NCBI GenBank assembly: GCA_047619225.1
Contig: JBLHJX010000143.1
Location: 1-13,647, forward strand
From: JABIFK01 sp047619225
GTDB taxonomy: Bacteria; Latescibacterota; UBA2968
Direction of reading: 5' to 3'
Length of the DNA: 13,647 nt
The notes under the pieces were generated by a model. The model ran no database searches. It saw only the letters and a list, made by a program, of their open reading frames with translations, and was not told the origin of the DNA. Below are positions 1 to 6,386 of the stretch, piece by piece. Position numbers and translations under genes: made by a program. How positions within the stretch are numbered: the stretch's first letter is position 1; each line of letters starts with the position of its first letter.

Positions 1-1
1 G

Positions 2-832
2 ATCAGCCGGTTGGTGGTGTATTCGAATTGGGGGCCACTCAAATTCATTTTTCGAGATCATAAACGTTCTATTACTGTACACGGGTTGTTCATTAATGTG
101 TCTAAATATGTGGTCTATTTTACGGCCTTGGGATATGTTCTTAGCGAGTTGGGTGTGAATTATACAACTTACTTGGCATCTTTATCGTTGATTGGCATTG
201 CGGTGGGTTTCGGTTCGCAGGGATTGGTGCAAGATGTGGTTACAGGTTTTTTTATTTTATTTGAAAACCAGTTTTCTGTAGGCGATATGGTAGAAATTTC
301 GGGACAGGTCGGTATTGTAGAAGACATGGGTTTGCGAACGACGCGGTTGCGGAATTATTTTGGTGCGGAAGTGATTTTTCAAAACCGCAATATACCATTG
401 GTTGGCCGGTATGCTAAAGGTGCGTTTGAGTTCAATATTGACGTGGCGATTGCTGAGCTTAATCAGGCAGAAAAGGCCGGGGTGTTGTTAGAAAAAATTG
501 GCGGCGAGTTTGAAAAACAATTTCCTGAAATTATCATTGGAACACCCACGGTAAAAGGGTTGGTAGAACTTGAGACGGGTGAATGGTTTGTTCGTTTATA
601 CGGTTTGCTGTGGCCTGTACAGCAGTGGGTGATTGATACACAAATGGTGCCGCGTATTCGTGAACTTTTTAAACGAGATGGCATTGAAATTTTAGGGGAT
701 CGCGTAGTGGCTTTTTATCATTTGCCTGGAGAAGAAAAAAAAAGACCAGAAGTGGTGAAAACAATTCTCGAGATTATTGAACGGGCAACAGATCGAACGG
801 CTTTCCTGAATGAGAACCAAGACCAAACTTAG
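2..832 (+). CDS. MscS-family mechanosensitive ion channel (5' end cut by window)
   Basis: The reading frame is open from the first bases, so the true start lies outside the window; a TTG at 11 is only the first possible start codon inside it. The visible part begins with a membrane segment, followed by the pore-helix region. That region is rich in small residues (around IGIAVGFGSQGLVQDVVTGF) and leads into the FSVGD...GIVEDMGLRTTRLR stretch typical of the MscS beta domain. A mixed alpha/beta C-terminal domain and a charged tail follow. MscS proteins release solutes across the inner membrane when membrane tension rises during hypo-osmotic shock; large family members have extra N-terminal helices, which may lie upstream here. 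The gene ends 217 bp before the CorA remnant and no convincing terminator was seen between them. Family assignment is firm; subfamily and full length cannot be judged. Confidence 0.9.
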   Translation: MSRLVVYSNWGPLKFIFRDHKRSITVHGLFINVSKYVVYFTALGYVLSELGVNYTTYLASLSLIGIAVGFGSQGLVQDVVTGFFILFENQFSVGDMVEISGQVGIVEDMGLRTTRLRNYFGAEVIFQNRNIPLVGRYAKGAFEFNIDVAIAELNQAEKAGVLLEKIGGEFEKQFPEIIIGTPTVKGLVELETGEWFVRLYGLLWPVQQWVIDTQMVPRIRELFKRDGIEILGDRVVAFYHLPGEEKKRPEVVKTILEIIERATDRTAFLNENQDQT

Positions 833-963
833 CTCGGAGAATTCAAAAATAACTCCAGATGGACACAGATATTATGCGATGGTGTCGCCCTAATGTTTGA
901 ATTTCAATCGGGTTTGCGATGGGTTTGTGACAGGTGATCAAGACCATTGTGGATGTGCTGTTT

Positions 964-998
964 GGTGGGTCTAAAGGCGGATTGCTGCTTGACCCGCC
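964..998. repeat. Imperfect inverted repeat upstream of the corA remnant
   Basis: GGTGGGTC (964-971) can pair with GACCCGCC (991-998), giving eight pairs including one G-T, around a 19-nt loop. No T-tract follows, so it does not look like a terminator. It lies about 50 bp upstream of the corA start in the 217-bp gap and could fold in the corA leader. The rest of that gap shows no convincing gene. This is a weak call; no known Mg2+ riboswitch architecture was recognised. Confidence 0.25.
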
Positions 999-1049
999 GA
1001 AGTAATATGAAGATCAACAGAAGAGGACTGAATGATGGAGACGCGATAA

Positions 1050-1571
1050 ATGAAGTTTATTCCAAGACGCGGTCAAAAACGCGGTCTTCCACCTGGAACA
1101 CTGGTGCATATTGGTGCCGACAGGGATGAGACGACTCGTATTACGCTCGTGGATTACGACGAGACGAAGGTTCAGGTTTTGGCCATTGAAGACCTTGCGA
1201 CTTGTTTGCCCTTTAAAGAATTGCCAAGTGTGACATGGCTTCACATAGAAGGCGTACACAACTTGGAACCCATTCAGCAATTGGGAGAGTACTTTGGCTT
1301 GCATGCTCTGGTATTAGAAGACATTATGAACACCGAACAGCGGCCCAAGATCGAAGCGTTTGATGACTATTTGTATATTGTGCTAAAATTGCTGACCTAT
1401 GATGTTGAGAAAGAGGAAGTCTTGGCCGAGCAAGTCAGTTTGATTGTGGGAAGCAATTTTGTTTTGTCGTTTGAAGAAGGGCCTTTGAATGATGTTTTTA
1501 GCACGGTTCGAGACCGCATTCAACACAACCGTGGGCGCATTAAAAAGATGGATGCCGATTATTTGGCGTAG
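1050..1571 (+). pseudogene. corA: CorA Mg2+/Co2+ transporter, truncated to the N-terminal cytoplasmic domain
   Basis: Intact CorA is a pentameric inner-membrane Mg2+/Co2+ channel of about 350 residues. This ORF gives 173 residues that follow the N-terminal domain closely: GLPPGTLV near residue 12, TWLHIEGVH, EYFGLHALVLEDI, QRPKIEAFDDYLYIVLKLLTYD and EQVSLIVGSNFVLSFEE. It then stops at RIKKMDADYLA, the point where the long stalk helix should begin. The stalk, both transmembrane helices and the pore motif GMN are absent. The next 80 bp, read through the stop or in other frames, do not resume CorA. This suggests a 3' deletion rather than a single stop or frameshift. The start is supported by GGAG at 1037-1040, 9 nt upstream of ATG. 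Either it is a pseudogene, or it survives as a soluble domain that could bind or poison intact CorA; the former is more likely. Confidence 0.8.
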
Positions 1572-1592
1572 TCGTGTAAGGCTCATTATATA
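1563..1592 (+). promoter_or_regulatory. Possible sigma-70 promoter of the ABC importer operon
   Basis: TTGGCG (1563-1568) lies 18 bp before TATATA (1587-1592), about 60 bp upstream of the ATPase start. It partly overlaps the end of the corA remnant. Both boxes are imperfect matches, so this is only a candidate. Confidence 0.2.
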
Positions 1593-1652
1593 GTGCAAGG
1601 TTCTCAATGGGTGTTTTCATTGGTGAAAATTAAGCGGGTGTAGGAGTATAAA

Positions 1653-2726
1653 ATGGTTCGGATTACGATTGAAAATGCAGTGAAAAATTTTGGTGATGTG
1701 CGCGCGTTGGATGATGTTTCGCTTACCATAGAAAAAGGTGAGTTGTTCTTTTTGCTTGGGCCATCGGGGTGTGGAAAGACGACATTGCTGCGTATGATTG
1801 CAGGTTTTTATTTTCCCGATGGTGGGCGGATTTTGTTTGATGACCGAGATGTGAGCCTCACGCCACCGCATAAACGGAATACGGGTATGGTGTTTCAGAA
1901 CTATGCCTTGTGGCCGCATATGTCGGTGCGTGAAAATTTGACCTTTGGTTTGGAAATGCACAAGGTGTCGGAAAAGGATCGCGAAGAGCGGGTATCGAAG
2001 GCATTGGAAATGGTGCAAATGCACGATTATGCCGAGCGATCACCCAACCAATTATCGGGTGGGCAACAACAACGCGTGGCATTGGGTCGGGCATTGGTTT
2101 TGGAACCTGATGTGTTGTTGTTGGATGAACCCTTGTCTAATTTGGATGCGCGCTTGCGCTTGGAAATGCGGGATCAAATTGCGCGGATTCACGAGGAATT
2201 GGATCTGACGATGGTCTATGTGACACACGATCAGGCAGAGGCGTTGTCGATGGCAGATCGCATGGCCATTATGCAACGGGGCAAGATTGGCCAGTTGGGC
2301 GCACCGCGTGAGGTATATCATCGCCCACACAGTAGATTTGTGGCCGATTTTATTGGCGAAACCAATTTGATCTCTGGCACCGTGTCAGATATATCCAATG
2401 GTCAGATCACGGTTGAAACGGCACTGGGCCCGATGGTATCTGCGTTGGAGGCCGATGTGGCCGTGGGTGATGCGGTTGGGTGTTCGATTCGGCCCGAACA
2501 TATTCGGGTGACATTAGACGGTGGAACGGGTAATGTGATTGATGCTCAGGTGTTGCGTGTGTTTTTCTTGGGCAATCATGAACAGTATTTTTTCAAATTA
2601 CAAAATGGTGATGAATGGAAAGCGTTGGCCTATGCATCGGCAGAACCTTTGGCCGATGCGGGGGCTTCGGTTCGGCTGTCGTGTGAGCCCAACCACGTGG
2701 TCATACTGAAAGAGGATGTGATATGA
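1653..2726 (+). CDS. ABC importer ATP-binding protein (Fe3+/polyamine-type, with TOBE domain)
   Basis: This is the cytoplasmic ATPase that powers the importer encoded by the next two genes. Walker A is GPSGCGKTT (residues 36-44), the Q-loop Gln is at 82, the signature LSGGQQQR at 134-141, Walker B VLLLDE at 154-159, and the H-loop His at 192. The segment after about residue 240 (SIRPEHIRV and onward) is the TOBE-type regulatory/substrate domain of the FbpC/PotA/MalK-like group. The length of 357 residues is normal. The ATG at 1653 follows a GGAG ribosome-binding site 7 nt upstream. The stop codon overlaps the permease start in the sequence ATGA (2723-2726), implying translational coupling. 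The substrate cannot be read from the ATPase; ferric iron, polyamine, thiamine and phosphonate importers share this architecture. Confidence 0.93.
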   Translation: MVRITIENAVKNFGDVRALDDVSLTIEKGELFFLLGPSGCGKTTLLRMIAGFYFPDGGRILFDDRDVSLTPPHKRNTGMVFQNYALWPHMSVRENLTFGLEMHKVSEKDREERVSKALEMVQMHDYAERSPNQLSGGQQQRVALGRALVLEPDVLLLDEPLSNLDARLRLEMRDQIARIHEELDLTMVYVTHDQAEALSMADRMAIMQRGKIGQLGAPREVYHRPHSRFVADFIGETNLISGTVSDISNGQITVETALGPMVSALEADVAVGDAVGCSIRPEHIRVTLDGGTGNVIDAQVLRVFFLGNHEQYFFKLQNGDEWKALAYASAEPLADAGASVRLSCEPNHVVILKEDVI

Positions 2727-4405
2727 GGCGCTATGACCTAACACCTATGCGGCTTGTTTTTTTGATTGGATTGGTGGTCTTTTTTGGCGCATTTATGATC
2801 TATCCGCTGTTGTATATTTTGACCAATGCGGTGTGGGTTGATGGTCAATTTACGTTGGCGTTTTTTGGTTTTTTGTTCAGCGATCCACAGCAGTGGCAAA
2901 TTGTGCTCAACAGCGTGAATCTTGGGTTGGCCGTTATGGTCGCCACAACGATATTGACGGTTCCGCTCGCTATTGCCATGGTTCGATACGAATTTAAAGG
3001 CAAATCGATATTGGGTGGTTTGATGCTTGTGCCCATGGTTTTACCTCCGTTTGTGGGGGCTGTGGGTATGCGTCAGATGTTTTCGCGTTTTGGGTCGATC
3101 AATTTGGTGTTGATGGATTTGGGATTGGTTGATGGACCGATTGACTGGTTTGGTGGGGGTGGGATGCTCGGGGTGGTGGTACTGGAGGTTTTACATCTCT
3201 ACCCCATTATGTATTTGAATGTGGCGGCAGCATTGGCCAATGTGGACCCGAGTATGGAAGAAGCGGCGCGCAACGTAGGTGCCAACGGGTGGACGCTGTT
3301 TCGACGGGTAACCTTTCCTTTGATGTTGCCTGGTTATTTTGCAGGTGCATCTATTGTGTTTATTTGGGCATTTACCGATTTGGGTACGCCGCTCATTTTT
3401 GAATATCGGCAAGTGGTGCCGGTGCAGATTTTTAATATGTTGAGCGACATCCACGAAAACCCGATGGGTTATGTGCTGGTTGTGGTGATGGTGGTGATGT
3501 CGGTGGGATTCTTCTACTTGTCTAAAATGATGATGGGTGAAGGTCGGTATCAAACGATGGCGCGCGGGCATGTGGCATCGGCGGTGCGCCCGGCCTCGGG
3601 GTCTATGACGGCCATTATTTATACAGGTGTTTTGGGTCTCACTGCTTTGGCACTCATCCCCCATATGAGTGTGGTGCTCACCTCATTTGCCGAACGTTGG
3701 TTTATGACCGCATTGCCCGAAACCTATACAAGCGCCTATTATGGCATGGTTTTTGACCATTCGCTTACTGCAAGCAGTATTCGCAACAGTTTGTTTTTGA
3801 GTTCACTCAGTACTGTGGTGGATATTGTTGTGGGCATTGGGGTGGCCTTTTTGTTGGCGCGAACCCGCATGCCGGGCAAACAAGTTTTGGATGTGTTGAC
3901 CATGTTGCCCTTGGCTGTGCCGGGCATCATTATTGCCTTTGGATATGTGGCAAGCTATTCGGGTACTTTTTTAGATGTGCGTGTCAATCCCGTTCCCTTG
4001 TTGATTTTTGGGTATGCGGTACGCCGCTTGCCTTATATGGTGCGGTCGGCATATGCGGGTTTGCAGCAAACGAGTGCCACATTAGAAGAAGCCGCTCAAA
4101 ACGTGGGTGCAACGCCGGCAACAACATTGCGTCGGATTACTTTGCCGCTTGTATTTGCCAATTTGGTAGCCGGTGGGATTTTGTGTTTTTCTTTTGCGAT
4201 GTTGGAAGTGAGTGACAGTTTGATTTTGGCTGTGGAAGAGCGGTATTACCCAATTACCAAAGCTATTTATGCCCTATTGGGCCGCCCCGACGGGCCTTAT
4301 ATTGCAAGTGCATTGGGTGTGTTGGGTATGTTGTTGCTGATGGTGAGTTTGTTTTTGGCGGGTAAGTTCTTGGGACGGCGAATGGGTGAGTTGTTTCGGG
4401 CGTAG
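2723..4405 (+). CDS. ABC importer permease, two fused membrane-spanning domains (FbpB-like)
   Basis: A 560-residue inner-membrane protein with about twelve hydrophobic segments, forming both halves of the translocation pore in one chain. Each half carries the EAA loop that docks on the ATPase: EEAARNVGANGWTLFRR near residue 178 and EEAAQNVGATPATTLRR near residue 454. The two copies are similar in sequence, as expected for an internal duplication. The first half ends in a hydrophilic linker around residues 270-290 before the second set of helices. Fused permeases of this size are typical of Fe3+ (FbpB/AfuB) and some thiamine or phosphonate importers. Translation probably couples to the ATPase through the ATGA overlap. 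The binding-protein gene follows after 40 bp. No damage was seen. Class is certain, substrate unknown. Confidence 0.93.
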   Translation: MRRYDLTPMRLVFLIGLVVFFGAFMIYPLLYILTNAVWVDGQFTLAFFGFLFSDPQQWQIVLNSVNLGLAVMVATTILTVPLAIAMVRYEFKGKSILGGLMLVPMVLPPFVGAVGMRQMFSRFGSINLVLMDLGLVDGPIDWFGGGGMLGVVVLEVLHLYPIMYLNVAAALANVDPSMEEAARNVGANGWTLFRRVTFPLMLPGYFAGASIVFIWAFTDLGTPLIFEYRQVVPVQIFNMLSDIHENPMGYVLVVVMVVMSVGFFYLSKMMMGEGRYQTMARGHVASAVRPASGSMTAIIYTGVLGLTALALIPHMSVVLTSFAERWFMTALPETYTSAYYGMVFDHSLTASSIRNSLFLSSLSTVVDIVVGIGVAFLLARTRMPGKQVLDVLTMLPLAVPGIIIAFGYVASYSGTFLDVRVNPVPLLIFGYAVRRLPYMVRSAYAGLQQTSATLEEAAQNVGATPATTLRRITLPLVFANLVAGGILCFSFAMLEVSDSLILAVEERYYPITKAIYALLGRPDGPYIASALGVLGMLLLMVSLFLAGKFLGRRMGELFRA

Positions 4406-4445
4406 TTGGCAGGGCCAATGACCCGAATCATAAGGAGATTGAGAT

Positions 4446-5816
4446 TTGATTCGACTATTTTTGACCTTCATGGTTACACTGTGTGCACTCCCTGTGTGGG
4501 CACAAGACGAGTTGGTTTTGCTTTCGCCACATTGGGAAGGTGTTCGCAAGGAATTTACGGATGCGTTTCAGAAAGACTATCAGGTTAAAACAGGGCGTGA
4601 AGTTTATTTGAAATGGTTAGATGTGGGAGGTGCATCTGATATTTTGAAGTATATTCGTTCGGAATATAAAAACAAACCTGAAGGCATTGGTGTCGATCTG
4701 TTTTTTGGTGGGGGAACAGATCCTTATATTGAATTAAAACGGCAAGGATTGCTGCGTCCTTATCGGGTGCCTGAAGAAATTTTGAAAGAACTGCAAACGG
4801 ATCTCAATGGGGTGCCCCTGTATGATTTGGATTATACGTGGTATGCGGCAACCATGGCAGGTTTTGGCATTGTTTATAACAAAGTTGTCTTGGCCCGATT
4901 GGGTTTGCCGGAACCACATACCTGGGAAGATCTGGCGCATCCACAGGTTTTTTCGTGGGTGGGATCGGCAGATCCTCGAAAGAGTGGCAGTGTACATATG
5001 GCCTATGAAATTATATTACAAGCCTATGGCTGGGAACGTGGGTGGCAGATTGTGACGGCGATGGGTGCCAATGTGCGTGGTTTTGCAAGCAATGCGGCAC
5101 AAACACCCAAAGACGTGGCATTGGGTGAGGTTGCTTATGGGTTGGCCATTGATTCTTATGCTTGGGCACAGGTGCGTGAAGCAGGTGAAGACATGATTGG
5201 TTTTGTGATGCCAGAAGGATTAACGCTGGTCAATGGCGATGCCATTGGCTTGTTAAAAGGCGCGCCCAATCAACAGATTGCCGAACACTTTGTCAATTTT
5301 GTGCTTTCGGAAACTGGGCAAAAGCTGTGGCTCTTGCGACAAGGAGAACCCGACGGGCCTCAGGCATTTGAATTGAGCAAATTTAGTGTGTTGCCTGCCT
5401 TGTATGACAAAGTAGGTGATCGAAGTGCTGTGAAGCTAAACCCATTTGTGTGGCATTCAGATTTCAAGTATGATGCGCCAACAGGCTCGGCCCGATGGGG
5501 TGTTGTGAATGATTTGATGGGGACTCAGATTATTGATGTGCATGAGCAGTTACAGAAAAAATGGCATACGATGATAAAGGATGGTGGGGTGGATCAAATC
5601 GGGGATATGCCGGTAGATGAAGAGGGGGCTCAAGCATTAATTCTCAATTGGCGTGATCCGGCCATTCGAAACCAGACGCTTCAAGATTGGTCTGCTTTTG
5701 CGCGTGACAAATATGGTGCGACAGGGATCCGTTTTTTACAGAATATTCCCATTGTCATTGTGCTGGTTTCGGGTGTGTATATGTTTGTTTTTGCCCGTCG
5801 GAAGAAACGTTCCTAA
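4446..5816 (+). CDS. ABC importer substrate-binding protein with C-terminal membrane anchor
   Basis: The start is a TTG, chosen because AAGGAG (4432-4437) lies 8 nt upstream and because it gives a complete signal peptide (MIRLFLTFMVTLCALPVWAQ). The mature part resembles family 1/Fe3+-type extracellular binding proteins: an N-terminal lobe starting LVLLSPHWEG, DLFFGGGTDPYIELK, the hinge region AGFGIVYNK, and NGDAIGLLKGAPN in the second lobe. It would capture the solute outside the inner membrane and deliver it to the fused permease encoded just upstream. At 456 residues it is longer than the usual 330-400. The extra C-terminus ends in a clear membrane segment, IPIVIVLVSGVYMFVFA, followed by the basic tail RRKKRS. 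This predicts anchoring in the inner membrane at the C-terminus, unusual for a binding protein. No lipobox cysteine is visible at the N-terminus. Substrate not determined. Confidence 0.88.
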   Translation: MIRLFLTFMVTLCALPVWAQDELVLLSPHWEGVRKEFTDAFQKDYQVKTGREVYLKWLDVGGASDILKYIRSEYKNKPEGIGVDLFFGGGTDPYIELKRQGLLRPYRVPEEILKELQTDLNGVPLYDLDYTWYAATMAGFGIVYNKVVLARLGLPEPHTWEDLAHPQVFSWVGSADPRKSGSVHMAYEIILQAYGWERGWQIVTAMGANVRGFASNAAQTPKDVALGEVAYGLAIDSYAWAQVREAGEDMIGFVMPEGLTLVNGDAIGLLKGAPNQQIAEHFVNFVLSETGQKLWLLRQGEPDGPQAFELSKFSVLPALYDKVGDRSAVKLNPFVWHSDFKYDAPTGSARWGVVNDLMGTQIIDVHEQLQKKWHTMIKDGGVDQIGDMPVDEEGAQALILNWRDPAIRNQTLQDWSAFARDKYGATGIRFLQNIPIVIVLVSGVYMFVFARRKKRS

Positions 5817-5822
5817 GACGCT

Positions 5823-6170
5823 TTATAGGTTGGCAATGGTCGTTTGAAGTCTGTTGAATTCTATATCAAGAAGTTTGATTGTTTGACTGGCATCAGTGAG
5901 TTGCTTGGCGCGGCCTTGGCGTTCGAGCATGAGAGAAAGGTCCAGCGCGGCGGGTGGGCTGAGTAGGGTGAATGTGTTGACCAATAAACTGGCGAACCTT
6001 TCGAGATTTTGGGCGTCGTCTGTTTCAATGGCCAAGCGCATCATTGCCAAATGAGCTTGACTGGTGCGGAGGATTTTTTGTGCTTGTTGTTTAAATTCTT
6101 GTGCTGTGCCATGGCGTCGAAGGGCCGCTACAAGATCTAAACTTTCGGTTCTAACGGGTATTGGTATCAT
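5823..6170 (-). CDS. Small HPt-like protein lacking the phosphorylatable histidine (hypothetical)
   Basis: The ATG at 6170 gives 115 residues; a TTG at 6182 would add four. Neither has a good ribosome-binding site. The protein is helical and soluble. From about residue 40 it follows the pattern of histidine-phosphotransfer (HPt) domains: LAMMRLAIETDDAQNLERFA, then a small hydrophobic helix, then LSLMLERQGR and a last helix LLDIEFNRLQTTI. Where HPt domains have the H-x-L-K-G signature, this has ASLLVN, so the histidine is replaced by Ser and the following Lys-Gly is also lost. If homologous, it cannot carry phosphate and might instead bind a receiver or kinase. It is transcribed toward the binding-protein gene with a 6-bp gap. 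A sigma-54-like promoter lies about 50 bp upstream. The ORF is probably real; the HPt relationship is inferred from pattern only. Confidence 0.6.
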   Translation of the reverse strand: MIPIPVRTESLDLVAALRRHGTAQEFKQQAQKILRTSQAHLAMMRLAIETDDAQNLERFASLLVNTFTLLSPPAALDLSLMLERQGRAKQLTDASQTIKLLDIEFNRLQTTIANL

Positions 6171-6217
6171 ATAGGTACCCAAAATGGGTTGAGGTGATCG
6201 GATCTTCTTTTAGACAC

Positions 6218-6233
6218 ATCAAATTTCGTGCCA
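6218..6233 (-). promoter_or_regulatory. Sigma-54-like promoter (-24/-12) for the HPt-like gene
   Basis: On the minus strand the sequence is TGGCACG-AAAT-TTGAT, against the consensus TGGCACG-N4-TTGCA. The -24 box is perfect and the spacing is correct; the -12 element is GA instead of GC. The predicted transcript start is near 6207, about 37 nt before the ATG at 6170. Its orientation, and the sigma-54 activator gene immediately upstream, support it. The altered -12 C weakens it. Confidence 0.5.
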
Positions 6234-6260
6234 CACCGAAAAAGGCAGGGATATTGGCAC

Positions 6261-6270
6261 AAGGCGCCTT
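6261..6270. repeat. Perfect 10-bp palindrome AAGGCGCCTT upstream of the HPt-like promoter
   Basis: The palindrome lies about 28 bp upstream of the -24 box of the minus-strand sigma-54-like promoter. It could be a protein-binding site, but ten bases can occur by chance and no second copy was noticed in the window. Confidence 0.25.
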
Positions 6271-6330
6271 TTTGGAAGACATCGTGTCGTTAAAGCAGCC
6301 CCAACGGGTCGGCATTCTGTCGCAAAACGC

Positions 6331-6372
6331 AAAAAAGCGCTCGGTGAGCAAGTCACTGAGCGCTGATTTTTT
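6331..6372. terminator. Bidirectional rho-independent terminator
   Basis: The stem pairs 6336-6347 (AGCGCTCGGTGA) with 6353-6364 (TCACTGAGCGCT): 12 pairs with one G-T, closed by the 5-nt loop GCAAG. The plus-strand side is followed by TTTTTT (6367-6372) and the minus-strand side by the complement of AAAAAA (6331-6336). It lies 15 bp beyond the stop of the sigma-54 regulator gene and should end that transcript, separating it from the HPt-like gene. Confidence 0.9.
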
Positions 6373-6386
6373 ATAGACCCAAATAT

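Noticed and set aside
934..1005. Short frame GTG...TAA encoding VIKTIVDVLFGGSKGG-like residues
   Set aside because: It is only 23 codons long, preceded by an in-frame stop, with no recognisable family; it could be a gene remnant but cannot be supported.
947..1129. 60-codon plus-strand ORF before corA
   Set aside because: It overlaps the corA start region, has no ribosome-binding site and shows no protein-like pattern.
3191..3664. 157-codon antisense ORF inside the permease gene
   Set aside because: Its His- and Arg-rich composition is typical of a shadow frame opposite a membrane protein; the permease on the other strand is certain.
4058..4080. Minus-strand TGGCACTCGTTTGC resembling a sigma-54 promoter
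   Set aside because: The spacing between GG and GC is one base short and it lies inside the permease coding region, pointing to no gene.
4406..4588. Plus-strand ORF overlapping the binding-protein start
   Set aside because: It lies out of frame over a convincing signal peptide with its own ribosome-binding site.
6151..6376. ORFs on both strands between the HPt-like gene and the sigma-54 regulator gene
   Set aside because: Both run through or into the strong terminator hairpin and the sigma-54-like promoter, and neither has a ribosome-binding site or family pattern.
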